From contig NZ_UWPE01000001.1 of NCBI RefSeq assembly GCF_900604955.1, positions 1,364,001 to 1,428,000 on the forward strand: a DNA stretch of 64,000 nucleotides, in the 5' to 3' direction. A model generated the notes under the pieces. It did not search any database. It saw only the letters and a program-made list of their open reading frames with translations, and was not told the origin of the DNA. Below are positions 34,855 through 43,796 of the stretch, one piece after another. How positions within the stretch are numbered: the stretch's first letter is position 1; every line of letters begins with the position of its first letter. Position numbers and translations under genes: made by a program. Source of the DNA: Neoactinobaculum massilliense. GTDB taxonomy: Bacteria > Actinomycetota > Actinomycetes > Actinomycetales > Actinomycetaceae.

Positions 34855-34881
34855 TTCTTGCGGGTAGCCTCAAAATATTAT
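34855..34881 (+). promoter_or_regulatory. Candidate whiB promoter
   Basis: TTCTTG (34855-34860) and TATTAT (34876-34881) are spaced 15 bp apart and would start transcription about 10 nt before the SD of the whiB gene. The short spacing makes this tentative. Confidence 0.35.
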
Positions 34882-34898
34882 TAGGCAAAGGAGGGGCC

Positions 34899-35252
34899 GT
34901 GCAGAGGTTAGCAAATGGGCTGTCGCTCGATCGCGAGTGGACGGCTCGCGCCAAGTGCGCTCAAACAGATCCGGATGCCATGTTTGTGCGCGGCGCGGCC
35001 CAGAAACAGGCCCGAGAACTCTGCTTCCACTGCCCCGTGCGGCTCGAGTGCCTGGCCGACGCGCTCACCTCCAATATTGAATTCGGGGTGTGGGGCGGGT
35101 TTACCGAACGTGACCGGCACGCCATCCTGCGTAATTGCCCGCGTATCACCGACTGGGCCTCACACATTCAGGATCCAAACGATCCCATCGGAAACGCTCT
35201 GCGCGAAGGCCGCGTGCCCACCGCTTCCCCGCGCCGCTTCAGAAGGCGGTAG
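34899..35252 (+). CDS. WhiB-family [4Fe-4S] transcriptional regulator (WhiB4-like by position)
   Basis: About 117 residues from GTG 34899, with SD AAGGAGG at 34888-34894. A longer frame to 34818 has no conserved sequence. Four cysteines bind the cluster: AKCAQTD, then CFHC and C (pattern C-xxC-x5-C). The GVWGG turn and a basic C-terminal tail (SPRRFRRR) for DNA contact follow. WhiB proteins sense redox state or nitric oxide. Being next to a PonA2-like gene matches the mycobacterial whiB4 locus, but the residues alone do not fix the subgroup. It diverges from the penicillin-binding protein gene. Confidence 0.9.
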   Translation: MQRLANGLSLDREWTARAKCAQTDPDAMFVRGAAQKQARELCFHCPVRLECLADALTSNIEFGVWGGFTERDRHAILRNCPRITDWASHIQDPNDPIGNALREGRVPTASPRRFRRR

Positions 35253-35343
35253 CGAGCACGTCGCTCCTACGCACCCTAAAACACGGTGACCTTAGGTACC
35301 GCGCAACCCCCGGCGTCGTAACCGGCGTCGTTAGACTGGCCAC

Positions 35344-37815
35344 ATGACTCAGCGCAGTGCCACCCGGCCTACCGCGAACACCTACCAAGCCGACCCCACT
35401 CGCGGACTCACCGCGGCTCAGGTAGTCGAGCTCACCGCAGCCGGAAAATCCAACGCGCTTCCGGCCCGCTCCGGCCGCACCACCTGGCAAATTGTGCGGG
35501 ACAACGTGTTTACCCGCATCAATGTCATGCTGGGCGTACTGTTCGTGCTGGTTCTCACCACGGGCAGCTGGATCAATGCCCTGTTTGGTCTTCTCATCTT
35601 CTTCAACTCGATCATCGGCATCATTCAGGAGCTGCGAGCCAAGAAAACCCTGGACAGCCTGGCCGTGTTGGGCGAGGCCCAACCCACCGTGCGGCGCGAC
35701 GGCACGGAGACCGTCCTCCCCAGGGACGCGGTGGTACTCGGGGATATCGTCACCGTCCGGCCAGGTGACCAGGTGGTGGTGGACGGGGAGGTGACGGAAG
35801 CCGCCTACCTGGAGGTGGACGAATCGCTCCTCACCGGCGAATCGGATCCGATCGCGAAACAGCCCGGGGATCGCATCATGTCCGGCTCATTCGTGGCATC
35901 CGGCACCGGTAGCTATCGGGCAACAGCGGTAGGCGCGGACGCCTACGCGGCTCAACTCACCGCGCAGGCCTCGAAATTCTCGCTGGTGGATTCCAAGCTG
36001 CAGAGCGGAATCAACTGGATTCTGCGCGTCATCACCTGGGTGCTCATCCCCGTCGGCATTCTCACCATTATTGGGCAGATTCGCGTGGGGGCGGGCGACT
36101 ATCGCTCCACCGTGCTCGCCGTGACGGGCGCGCTGGTTCCCATGATCCCCGAGGGACTGGTGCTCATCACATCCACGGCCTTCGCGCTGGGTGTCATTCG
36201 CCTAGGCCGCTTCCGCGTACTGGTCAACGAGCTACCCGCGATCGAGGGGCTGGCGCGCGTGGACGTGGTGGCTACGGACAAGACGGGCACGCTCACGGAG
36301 AACCGACTCACCTGGGCTGGGCTCATCCCACTCGGTGACGCTCACGAGGCAGAAATCCGCGAGGTACTGGCCCAGCTCGGCGCCGCCGACGCCGCACCCA
36401 ACACCTCCATGCAGGCAATTATCGCCGCCGTGGGAGCTCCCGCCCACCCGTGGCAGGTGAGGGCACGCCAGCCTTTTAGTTCCGCTAAGAAGTGGAGCGG
36501 AGTGAGCTTCGCGCGGGATGGACACCGCTCGCATGCCGGGAACTGGGTGCTCGGCGCCCCGGATGTGCTACTGGATTTCGCCGAGGGTTTCGCCGCCGCC
36601 AAGGAGGAGGCCGCACGTATTGCGGCCACCGGTCAGCGCGTGCTGCTGCTCGGGCAGGCGGCGGAACCGGTGCGCTCACCCTCGGCGCCCGGACGCGTGG
36701 TTCCGCTGGGTTTGGTGCTCCTGGACCAGAAGGTTCGTCCCGACGCCGCCGCCACGCTCGCGTATTTCAACTCCCAGGACGTTGCGGTCAAGGTGGTATC
36801 CGGGGATAACGCGGAGGCCGTGGGAGCAGTCACCCGCTCACTCGGGCTGGAGGTGGGTGAGCCGGTGGACATGCGCCACGTGTCCGACGCCGATTTCGCG
36901 CGAACCGTCAATAATCACGCCGTATTTGGACGCGTCACCCCGGAGCAAAAACGGAAGATGGTGGCTGCCCTACAGCAGGCGGGCCACACGGTAGCCATGA
37001 CCGGCGACGGCGTCAATGACGTGCTGGCACTCAAGGACGCGGACCTGGGTGTAGCCATGGGATCGGGCACGTCCGCCACACGCTCGGTGGCAAAGGTGGT
37101 GCTCCTCAATGACCACTTCTCCGCACTGCCCCGCGTGGTGGCGGAGGGGCGCCGCGTCATCGGCAATATTGAGCGCGTAGCACGGCTGTTCCTCACCAAG
37201 ACGGTCTATTCGGCGCTTCTGGCACTGCTCATACTGCTGTGGGCACTGCCCTACCCATTCCAACCTATTCACGTGACCATCACCGGCTGGTTCACCATTG
37301 GCATTCCCGCCTTCGTGCTGGCGCTGCCACCGAATAATGACAAGGCGCGGGACGGTTTTGTGGAGCGCGTGATGCGCTTCGGTTTCCCCGCCGGTATTGC
37401 CGTGGCACTGGTGACGTTCCTGACGTACATCCACCTGTATCGGGCGGACGCAACCGGCGCCTATCACACGCAGGTTGCCACGGCTACACTGCTGGCGCTT
37501 ATCATCACGTGCTCCTGGGTATTGGCCGTGGTGGCGCGGCCCTACACCTGGTGGAAAGTGGCGCTGGTGCTCCTCCCGGTGGCTGGCTACGGCATTATCT
37601 TCATGGGCAGGCAAACGCAGCGTTTCTTCCAGCTGGATTCTTCCAACGGACCGCTGATGGCCTACGGCGCCGTGCTCGGGGTGATCGGGGCGGCGCTGGT
37701 GGAACTCATCTGGTGGGTGCTGGGCTGGAAGTTCGGGGAACGCACCCACCTGTGGATGCCCGCGAGCGCCCGGCGTGCACTCCGCGAGCAGGAGCGCCTC
37801 CGGGCGGAGGCCTAG
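35344..37815 (+). CDS. Cation-transporting P-type ATPase (CtpE-like)
   Basis: 823 residues. Actuator motif LTGES, phosphorylation motif DKTGT with Asp312, and hinge GDGVNDVLALKDADLGVAMGSG are all present. About ten membrane helices are arranged as in P-type ATPases; the loop PEGLVLI precedes DKTGT. No heavy-metal-binding N-terminal CxxC or CPC motif is present, so it is not a Cu/Zn/Cd pump. The closest functional relative by features is mycobacterial CtpE, reported to take part in Ca2+ uptake; the ion here is inference. Starts at ATG 35344 without an obvious SD. Confidence 0.88.
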   Translation: MTQRSATRPTANTYQADPTRGLTAAQVVELTAAGKSNALPARSGRTTWQIVRDNVFTRINVMLGVLFVLVLTTGSWINALFGLLIFFNSIIGIIQELRAKKTLDSLAVLGEAQPTVRRDGTETVLPRDAVVLGDIVTVRPGDQVVVDGEVTEAAYLEVDESLLTGESDPIAKQPGDRIMSGSFVASGTGSYRATAVGADAYAAQLTAQASKFSLVDSKLQSGINWILRVITWVLIPVGILTIIGQIRVGAGDYRSTVLAVTGALVPMIPEGLVLITSTAFALGVIRLGRFRVLVNELPAIEGLARVDVVATDKTGTLTENRLTWAGLIPLGDAHEAEIREVLAQLGAADAAPNTSMQAIIAAVGAPAHPWQVRARQPFSSAKKWSGVSFARDGHRSHAGNWVLGAPDVLLDFAEGFAAAKEEAARIAATGQRVLLLGQAAEPVRSPSAPGRVVPLGLVLLDQKVRPDAAATLAYFNSQDVAVKVVSGDNAEAVGAVTRSLGLEVGEPVDMRHVSDADFARTVNNHAVFGRVTPEQKRKMVAALQQAGHTVAMTGDGVNDVLALKDADLGVAMGSGTSATRSVAKVVLLNDHFSALPRVVAEGRRVIGNIERVARLFLTKTVYSALLALLILLWALPYPFQPIHVTITGWFTIGIPAFVLALPPNNDKARDGFVERVMRFGFPAGIAVALVTFLTYIHLYRADATGAYHTQVATATLLALIITCSWVLAVVARPYTWWKVALVLLPVAGYGIIFMGRQTQRFFQLDSSNGPLMAYGAVLGVIGAALVELIWWVLGWKFGERTHLWMPASARRALREQERLRAEA

Positions 37816-37831
37816 CCCCTGTCCTCGCCGC

Positions 37832-37963
37832 GTAACACGGCGTCGTCGTTCGGCCTGAAGGTCCCACCACCCCATTCCGCAACGCGAATCTCACGCAATT
37901 TCGCCCGTGGTCCCGCTTTCCGCCCCTGCCACTAACTACCAGGTGTCGCTTAGATTTAAATTT
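37832..37963 (+). promoter_or_regulatory. dmsA1 upstream block, related to the dmsB upstream block
   Basis: Positions 37832-37906 share words in order with 46422-46510 upstream of dmsB: GTAACACG, then GGCCTGAAGGTCCC, then TTCCGCAACGCG and CTCACG. About 35 bp further on, CAGGTGTCG (37940-37948) also recurs before dmsB. An A+T-rich palindrome ATTTAAAT (37954-37961) lies next to it. Together these suggest a shared control region for the Dms genes. Confidence 0.45.
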
Positions 37964-37989
37964 GAGTAACCAAAACCGAGGAGGCAGCC

Positions 37990-40554
37990 ATGCCGGCGAA
38001 ACTACGGCCGTCCCGCCGTACATTCCTTAAGTGGTCCGCCCTTGCGGGCGCCACCGCGGGGCTGGTGGCGTGTGCACCAACGGACCCGCTCTATAAGCGC
38101 ACCGATGCTACGAAACTGGTCCCCAATGGCACGGGCTCCACGGCGGCGGATAAAACCGTATGGAGTGCCTGCACGGTCAATTGTGGTTCCCGCTGTCCAC
38201 TGCGTCTCCAGGTGAAAGACGGCCAGGTGATCCGTGTGCTGCCGGATAACACCGGCACCGACGAACTGGGTAATCAGCAGGTGCGCGCGTGCGTGCGTGG
38301 CCGCTCCATCCGTCACCGCATTTATAACCCGGATCGCCTCAAGCACCCACTCAAGCGCGTGCCGGGCACAAAGCGCGGCGAGGAGCAGTGGCAGGAGATT
38401 TCCTGGGACCAGGCACTCACCGAGATCGCGGACAAGATGAAGGAGATCAAGTCCGCCTACGGCAACGAGGCCTTCTACATCAACTACGGCACGGGCACCA
38501 TCGGTTCCACGATGTCCTGTTCATGGCCGCCCGAGCAGACACCGATGGCCCGCCTGCTGGACCTGTTCGGCGGATACCTCGACCACTACTCGGACTACTC
38601 CACCACTAATATCACCCAGGCCTACCCCTATTTTTACGGCCAGTGGGAGGCCACGAACACGCTGGATGATGCGGCCAACGCGCGCCTCCAGGTGATGTTC
38701 GGCAATAACCCGCTAGAAACCCGCATGTCGGGTGGCGGGCAAACCTTCGTTACGCAAACCACGAAGAAGCAGAGCCACGTGCGCACCATCATTATTGATC
38801 CGCGTTACTCGGAAACCTCGGTGGCGCTAGGCGATGAGTGGATCCCCATTCGTCCCGGCACCGATGCGGCCCTCGTGGCCGGCATGATCCACGAAATGCT
38901 CGCGCGCGGTCTTCAGGATCAGGATTTTCTGGATAGGTACTGCGTGGGTTTCGATGAGGACCACATGCCCGACGGCGCCCCCGCGAACGCCTCCTACCGC
39001 TCCTACGTTGAGGGGAAGGGCGCGGACGGCGTCGAAAAAACACCCGAGTGGGCCGCAAACATCACGGGCGTGCCGGCCCCAACCATCCGTCAGCTGGCTG
39101 TGGATATTGCAACGGCCAAGCCGTGCGCGATCTCCCAGGGGTGGGGCCCGCAGCGTCACAACAACGGGGAGGCGGAGGCGGCGTCGATATTCCTGCTGGC
39201 GTGCGTCACCGGAAATGTGGGGATTAAGGGCGGCGGTACGGGCGGCCGCGAGGCAGCGGTGACCTTCCCCATCACCAAAGTGTTCAACACGGAGATGACG
39301 AATCCTTCGGAGAAAATCATTTCCGTGTTCAGCTGGCTGGACGCCATTGATCACGGCCCCAAGATGGATACCTTCAACGCGGGCGTGGGCGTCAAGCCGG
39401 AGAAGGGCGTGCGTGACCTCAAGGTACCGGTGGATGATAGCGGCCAGCCCACGAACACCCACCTGGACGTGCCGATTAAGGCCGTGTTCAACTACTCCTC
39501 AAATTCGCTGGTCAACCAGACCGGAGATAACAACGCGTCCGTGGATATTCTGCGCGACGAATCCAAGTGCGAACTCATCGTCACCTGCGACATCATGTAC
39601 ACGGTGTCCGCCCGCTACTCGGATTACATCCTGCCCGGCACGGCCACCGCGGAGGAGGACGGCGATTACCATCCGGGCGAGAATGCGGGCCCGATGGCGT
39701 ACGGCATCGTCTCCACGCAGGCCATCAAGCCGCTGTATGAGGCCCGCCCCATCTTCGACATTTGCGCGGATCTGGCGGACAAGCTGGGCCTCAGGGAGCA
39801 GTACACCGGTGGCAAGACGCGCCAGGAGTGGCTGCGTGCCACCATTGAGTCCGGCCGCAAGGAGGATCCCACGCTCCCCACCTATGAGGAGTGGAAGAAG
39901 ATGGGCATCTACCGGCGCAACGTGGGCTCCGTGATTCCCATGGAAGATTTCCGTAGAGATCCGGCCGCGAACCCGCTGCCCACGCCGTCGGGCAAGATCG
40001 AGATTTACTCCACGCGCCTGGCCGCGCTCGCCAAGAAGTGGACCTTCGGCGATTTCCGCCCGCGGCTCACCGGCGACGAAATCCCCACCATCCCGCGCTA
40101 CGTGGAAACCTGGGAGGGGGCGGAGGAGGCCCGCTCCAACAAGAAGTACCCGCTCCAGGTGATCGGGCATCACTTCAAGGCACGCACGCATTCCTCCTAC
40201 GGGAACGTTGATTGGCTGCGGGAGGCCCACGTGCAAACGGTGTGGATGAATCCCGTTGACGCGAAGGCTCGGGGCATTAAGAACGACGACGTCGTGTTCG
40301 TCTATAACGACCGCGGCACGCTTCGACTTCCGGCCAAGGTGACCCCGCGCATCGCCCCCGGCGTGCTGTCCGTACCCCAGGGCGCCTGGTACACGCCGAA
40401 GGACGCCGCCACCGTGAAGCCGCCGAAAGGTGCGAATCAGGATAAGCCGGTGGATGTGGGCGGCAGCATGAACACGCTTGCCTCACTGCATCCCTCACCC
40501 CTTGCCAAGGGCATGAGTGCGCACACCATTTTGGCGCAGGTGGAGAAGGCCTGA
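37990..40554 (+). CDS. DMSO-reductase-family molybdoenzyme catalytic subunit 1
   Basis: Molybdopterin oxidoreductase, probably reducing DMSO, TMAO or a related acceptor. 854 residues. The Tat leader has RRTFLKW (Arg9-Arg10) and ends in LVAC (Cys28), a lipobox-like site. A [4Fe-4S] site is formed by Cys61, 65, 69 and 101. The stretch GGYLDHYSDYST carries the likely Mo-ligand Ser of the DmsA type. The C-terminal MGD-binding domain has VIGHHFKARTHSSY and VSVPQGAWYTP. SD GAGGAGG precedes the ATG. It is a paralogue of the gene at 43797 but has no adjacent dmsBC; instead tatB overlaps its stop (TGATG). Confidence 0.92.
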   Translation: MPAKLRPSRRTFLKWSALAGATAGLVACAPTDPLYKRTDATKLVPNGTGSTAADKTVWSACTVNCGSRCPLRLQVKDGQVIRVLPDNTGTDELGNQQVRACVRGRSIRHRIYNPDRLKHPLKRVPGTKRGEEQWQEISWDQALTEIADKMKEIKSAYGNEAFYINYGTGTIGSTMSCSWPPEQTPMARLLDLFGGYLDHYSDYSTTNITQAYPYFYGQWEATNTLDDAANARLQVMFGNNPLETRMSGGGQTFVTQTTKKQSHVRTIIIDPRYSETSVALGDEWIPIRPGTDAALVAGMIHEMLARGLQDQDFLDRYCVGFDEDHMPDGAPANASYRSYVEGKGADGVEKTPEWAANITGVPAPTIRQLAVDIATAKPCAISQGWGPQRHNNGEAEAASIFLLACVTGNVGIKGGGTGGREAAVTFPITKVFNTEMTNPSEKIISVFSWLDAIDHGPKMDTFNAGVGVKPEKGVRDLKVPVDDSGQPTNTHLDVPIKAVFNYSSNSLVNQTGDNNASVDILRDESKCELIVTCDIMYTVSARYSDYILPGTATAEEDGDYHPGENAGPMAYGIVSTQAIKPLYEARPIFDICADLADKLGLREQYTGGKTRQEWLRATIESGRKEDPTLPTYEEWKKMGIYRRNVGSVIPMEDFRRDPAANPLPTPSGKIEIYSTRLAALAKKWTFGDFRPRLTGDEIPTIPRYVETWEGAEEARSNKKYPLQVIGHHFKARTHSSYGNVDWLREAHVQTVWMNPVDAKARGIKNDDVVFVYNDRGTLRLPAKVTPRIAPGVLSVPQGAWYTPKDAATVKPPKGANQDKPVDVGGSMNTLASLHPSPLAKGMSAHTILAQVEKA

Positions 40555-41051
40555 TGCTGGGGATCAGTGGCGGCGAGTTCCTGGTCATCCTGGTGGTGGC
40601 CGCAGCCGTGCTGGGGCCGAAAAACGTGGCGCAGGCACTGCGGGCTATGAAGCAGGCTCTGGCCGCTTTTCGCCGCTGGTCCGCGCGCCTGCGGCAGGAG
40701 ACCACCGTGGACCTGGGCGGACTCTCCTCGGAGGAGCTGGCGGGACTGCGCAAGCTTGCCTCGCTAGATCTCTCCTCACTGAGCCCCAAGAACATCGTGC
40801 GCGATACCGTACGGGAAGAAATGAACGCCTGGCTGACCCAGGCGGACGCGGTCGGAAACAGCGTCCGGGATGACATCACGGGCGCACACGCGCCCGGCTC
40901 TCCGCACTCGGCGCACCCCGGGGAGCCGGCGGACAGCGTTACGCTAGCCGAGGCGAACTCATCGGCGTCGGCCACTTCCACAGCATCAGTGCCTCACGCG
41001 GGCACCCCCGCCAAGCTTCATACAGGCACCCCCACAAAGGAGAAAAATTGA
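40554..41051 (+). CDS. tatB: Sec-independent translocase subunit TatB
   Basis: 165 residues. A short extracytoplasmic start, one N-terminal membrane helix (GEFLVILVVAAAVLGPKNV) with the LGP turn, and an amphipathic helix (QALRAMKQALAAFRRWSARLRQE) are diagnostic of TatB. The long acidic/Ala-rich tail is variable. TatB with TatC forms the receptor for twin-arginine precursors. The ATG shares a base with the dmsA1 stop, and its own stop overlaps the tatA start, so the three genes are coupled. Confidence 0.9.
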   Translation: MLGISGGEFLVILVVAAAVLGPKNVAQALRAMKQALAAFRRWSARLRQETTVDLGGLSSEELAGLRKLASLDLSSLSPKNIVRDTVREEMNAWLTQADAVGNSVRDDITGAHAPGSPHSAHPGEPADSVTLAEANSSASATSTASVPHAGTPAKLHTGTPTKEKN

Positions 41052-41500
41052 GACCCAGCTTCTGGCACATTCTTGTTGTTGTCCTCATCATCGCGATCGT
41101 TTTCGGCGCCTCCAAGCTGCCAGACATCGCGCGCAACCTCGGCAAATCCGCGAAGATCCTCAAGGAAGAGATGAAGGATCTTCAAAGCGACGCCGCACCC
41201 GCCGCCCTGCCAACTTCCGGCGCCCCGGCGCCCGCTACGCCCGTGGCCGGCGTACCGGTACAGCAACCCGCCCCGCAGCCGGCCTCGCCCGTTCAGCCGG
41301 CAACGCCGGCGCAACCCGTTCAGTACGCGGCGCCCCAGCAGCGCCCCGCTCAAAGCGCACCCGCTACCAACACGGCACCCACCCCGCAGCCGACGCCACC
41401 GGCGTCGTCCAGTACCGCCCCGCAAGAAACGGCGGTGCAGGCGCCCGTCACCCCGCAGGATGCGGCGCCCACTCAGTCGGATCCGAACCAGCGCAACTAA
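41048..41500 (+). CDS. tatA: Sec-independent translocase subunit TatA
   Basis: 150 residues from TTG 41048 (overlap TTGA with the tatB stop). The membrane helix (FWHILVVVLIIAIVFGASKLPDI) with the FG hinge is followed by the amphipathic helix ARNLGKSAKILKEEMKDL, typical of TatA. The remaining 100 residues are an unusually long Pro/Ala/Gln-rich tail of low complexity. TatA oligomers form the protein-conducting element. Confidence 0.92.
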   Translation: MRPSFWHILVVVLIIAIVFGASKLPDIARNLGKSAKILKEEMKDLQSDAAPAALPTSGAPAPATPVAGVPVQQPAPQPASPVQPATPAQPVQYAAPQQRPAQSAPATNTAPTPQPTPPASSSTAPQETAVQAPVTPQDAAPTQSDPNQRN

Positions 41501-41503
41501 CCG

Positions 41504-42262
41504 GTGTCCAGGCGCGCGGCGAACCCCGAACGGCGCATGCGAATCTCCCAGCATCTGGCGGAGCTTCGCACGCGTCTGCTGCGCGCGCTCGTGGGCATTG
41601 CGGTGGGGGCCGTACCGGGGTGGTACCTGTTCGACCCGGTGATCGCCTTCATGACACGCCCGCTCACCCACAGTGCGGCGATCAATTTCCAGACCATTGG
41701 CGCCGGCTTCGATCTCCACGTGCAGGTGGCGCTGGCGCTGGGGGTGCTGCTGAGCTCGCCGTGGTGGATTTACCAGGTGGGTGCGTTTGTGGCGCCGGGG
41801 CTCAAGCGGCGCGAGAAACTTTACGTTGGCGTGTTCGGTGTGGCGGGGCTGGTGCTGTTTCTTGGCGGGGCGGCGCTGGGCGTGTGGGCGGCACCGCGCG
41901 CCGTGGAGATCCTGCAAAGTTTCGTACCGGCCGACGCCACCTCGCTTCTCCTCGCGCAGAACTACATCAGCTTTTACATTGCGCTGGTGTTGGTGTTTGG
42001 CGTGTCCTTCCTGCTGCCCGAGGTGCTGGTGGTGGCCAATTTCCTGGGTGTGCTGAGCGCACGGGCGATGCTGAAGGCCTGGCGCTGGGTGACCATCGGC
42101 GCCTTTGTGTTCGCCGCGATTGCGAATCCCGTACCATCGCCGTGGCCGATGGTGGCGCAGGCGTGCATCATCATGGCCCTCTATCTCCTTGCCGTCCTCA
42201 TCTCCTGGCTGCACGAGCGGCACGTAGCCAAGCGCAAGGCCCGCGGTGTGGGGTTTTGCTAG
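41504..42262 (+). CDS. tatC: Sec-independent translocase subunit TatC
   Basis: 252 residues, six membrane helices. The conserved cytoplasmic N-terminus ISQHLAELRTRLLRAL and the first loop FVAPGLKRREK (the Glu that touches the twin-arginine motif) identify TatC. GTG 41504 lies 4 nt after the tatA stop. This completes a full tatBAC set directly after dmsA1. I cannot tell from this window whether it is the only Tat system in the genome. Confidence 0.95.
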   Translation: MSRRAANPERRMRISQHLAELRTRLLRALVGIAVGAVPGWYLFDPVIAFMTRPLTHSAAINFQTIGAGFDLHVQVALALGVLLSSPWWIYQVGAFVAPGLKRREKLYVGVFGVAGLVLFLGGAALGVWAAPRAVEILQSFVPADATSLLLAQNYISFYIALVLVFGVSFLLPEVLVVANFLGVLSARAMLKAWRWVTIGAFVFAAIANPVPSPWPMVAQACIIMALYLLAVLISWLHERHVAKRKARGVGFC

Positions 42263-42287
42263 CCTGCTCATGGACGAAAGGATTGCT

Positions 42288-42551
42288 ATGGCTGATGCTG
42301 CAAAGTCTCCGGAAACAAACGCTTGGCTGGCCGCCGTCGCGGCGGACCTGGGCGTGGATGCGGACATTGAAAAGTCCGTGCGCGATGATCTCCTCAACAT
42401 GATTGCGGCCGTGGCGCACGGTCCGTCCCGGCCGGGTGCACCGCTCACCGCATTCCTGGTGGGCTACGCCGCGGCCAAGGGTGCCGATGCCGCCGAGACT
42501 GCCCACGCGATCGAGACCAAGGCACGGACCTGGAGCGCGCCCGAAAGCTAG
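42288..42551 (+). CDS. Small DUF6457-type protein linked to molybdenum-cofactor genes
   Basis: About 87 residues from ATG 42288, with SD GAAAGG 6 nt before; longer in-frame starts at 42270 and 42246 run into tatC. Soluble and helical: NAWLAAVAADLGVDADIEKSVRDDLL, then VAHGPSRPGAPLTAFLVGYAAAKGAD. The pattern fits the DUF6457 family, often fused to or beside MobA/MoaE in actinobacteria. Its role is unknown; context points to molybdopterin supply or enzyme loading (inference). Confidence 0.65.
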   Translation: MADAAKSPETNAWLAAVAADLGVDADIEKSVRDDLLNMIAAVAHGPSRPGAPLTAFLVGYAAAKGADAAETAHAIETKARTWSAPES

Positions 42552-42645
42552 GGGCGGATAGCGAGCCCTAAGCCTAGGGGAAGATACGGCGTTGGGTTCC
42601 TTGCCATAGCTGCGGCGATGCGGAGCCTGGCGATGCGCAACCTGT

Positions 42646-42702
42646 TGAGGTGACGGTTTTCTGCTGAGTTGACGGTTTCCTCTTGAGTTGATGGTGAGCT
42701 TG
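42646..42702. repeat. Three imperfect 19-bp tandem repeats between convergent genes
   Basis: Units at 42646-42664, 42665-42683 and 42684-42702 each start TGAG and contain TGACGGTTT or TGATGGTGA. Just downstream, GGGCC-N7-GGCCC (42709-42725) can form a hairpin. The region lies between the DUF6457 gene and the convergent tetR and may serve as a bidirectional terminator. Confidence 0.55.
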
Positions 42703-42825
42703 CGGTTCGGGCCTCAATTTGGCCCCATAACCGGAAGTTTTCCGTCAGGTGGAGAGTTTTCTTAGGTTTCAGCAGCCAGTTCCCACCAGCGGTTGTACAC
42801 CCGCGAGGCTCTCCCGCCGCCTTGG

Positions 42826-43623
42826 TTAACGGCGCGATTCTCGCTGGTAGAGACGCCCGGGCAGATCGCGAGCGCCGTCCAGCCGCGCCAGCTGCCAGGG
42901 TGGCGCAAGTGTCAGGTAGGCGTCCACAGCGGCCGAATCGCCCGCCTCCCCGCCGGTGCGGATCCAGGCTCGGATCATGGCTACCACATTGAATAATTGC
43001 TGCGCGGCCGCCATCTCCACCCAGAGCGCGGTGGGTGGCTCACTCAGCTGACCGGCGAATTGCCGCACATAGGCACCCATCCGCGGTTCAGCGAGCCGCA
43101 TGAGTGCAGCCAGCGTGGTTGATGCCCCCTCCGCAGCAAATACGTGCGCGTATAGATCCGCATCCCGGCTCACGCATTCCATGAGTTCGCCGTAAATTCG
43201 CTGCAGCTCCGCGCGCGGGTGGGAACCTGGAACGGTGACCAACTTGGCCAGGTCCTCTATGTATTCACCCAATTGCGTATCGAGGTATTCAGCAAGGAGA
43301 GCGGGGGCGGACGGCGTGTGCTTGTAGACGGTCTGCCGCGCCACACCGGCACGGGAGGCGAGCTGGGAGATGGTGACGGCGTCGACGGAACCCTCGCGCC
43401 CCAATTCCACTACCGCGCCGATTAGTTTCTGCCGCACCTTCTGGAAGCGCGGATCATCCGCGACAGAGCGAGACCGCGTACTACTGGAGCGCGCAGGGCC
43501 TGGGACGACGACGTCGTGGCGGGCGGTGCCGGAGCCTCCGGTCATAATGGGCTGAGCGGGCGCGGCGATATGGCGGCGTGATCCCTCACGGACCGGCCGA
43601 GCCTTTCCAGAAGAGGTGGGCAT
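42826..43623 (-). CDS. TetR-family regulator, divergent from dmsA2
   Basis: About 265 residues from ATG 43623, chosen for its SD GGAGG; the frame extends to 43779 but the extra residues are unrelated. A basic, low-complexity N-terminus of about 60 residues precedes the HTH (DAVTISQLASRAGVARQTVYKHTPSAPALLAEYL). The long C-terminal helical domain (about 150 residues) would bind a ligand. It diverges from dmsA2 across about 170 bp holding two perfect inverted repeats, so it probably controls dmsA2 and itself; the inducer is unknown. Confidence 0.87.
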   Translation of the reverse strand: MPTSSGKARPVREGSRRHIAAPAQPIMTGGSGTARHDVVVPGPARSSSTRSRSVADDPRFQKVRQKLIGAVVELGREGSVDAVTISQLASRAGVARQTVYKHTPSAPALLAEYLDTQLGEYIEDLAKLVTVPGSHPRAELQRIYGELMECVSRDADLYAHVFAAEGASTTLAALMRLAEPRMGAYVRQFAGQLSEPPTALWVEMAAAQQLFNVVAMIRAWIRTGGEAGDSAAVDAYLTLAPPWQLARLDGARDLPGRLYQRESRR

Positions 43624-43731
43624 TTCGTCCCTCCTTCGCCACGCAACCGGTTTTCGAAACACGAGCGTTCGGGTATTCGGCTCCCCGCGGACGCGCTCGG
43701 CTGTCGGTGCGTTTCTACACTCAAGATAGCA

Positions 43732-43783
43732 AGAACTATTTGACGTTCGTAAATTAGTGCCCGCTGCGGGGCACTTCAAAGTG
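43732..43783. promoter_or_regulatory. tetR-dmsA2 divergent control region
   Basis: Contains AGAACTATTTGAC (43732-43744; TTGACG could be a -35), an inverted repeat AGTGCCC-N6-GGGCACT (43756-43775) and an overlapping inverted repeat CACTT-CA-AAGTG (43772-43783). The repeats lie 14-41 bp before the dmsA2 start and fit TetR operators. A near-copy of the first word occurs before dmsB. Confidence 0.5.
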
Positions 43784-43796
43784 TAGGTGGTATGTG

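Noticed and set aside
33338-34867. Long plus-strand open frame (over 500 codons) opposite the penicillin-binding protein gene
   Set aside because: It is antisense to a strongly supported gene, has no recognisable domain, and such shadows are expected from high-G+C codon bias.
37950-37966. FNR box upstream of dmsA1
   Set aside because: The A+T-rich palindrome ATTTAAAT lacks the TTGAT/ATCAA arms, and no Fe-S FNR is encoded in the window.
41018-42448. Minus-strand open frame across tatA, tatC and DUF6457
   Set aside because: Low-complexity Arg/His/Gly protein opposite three supported genes.
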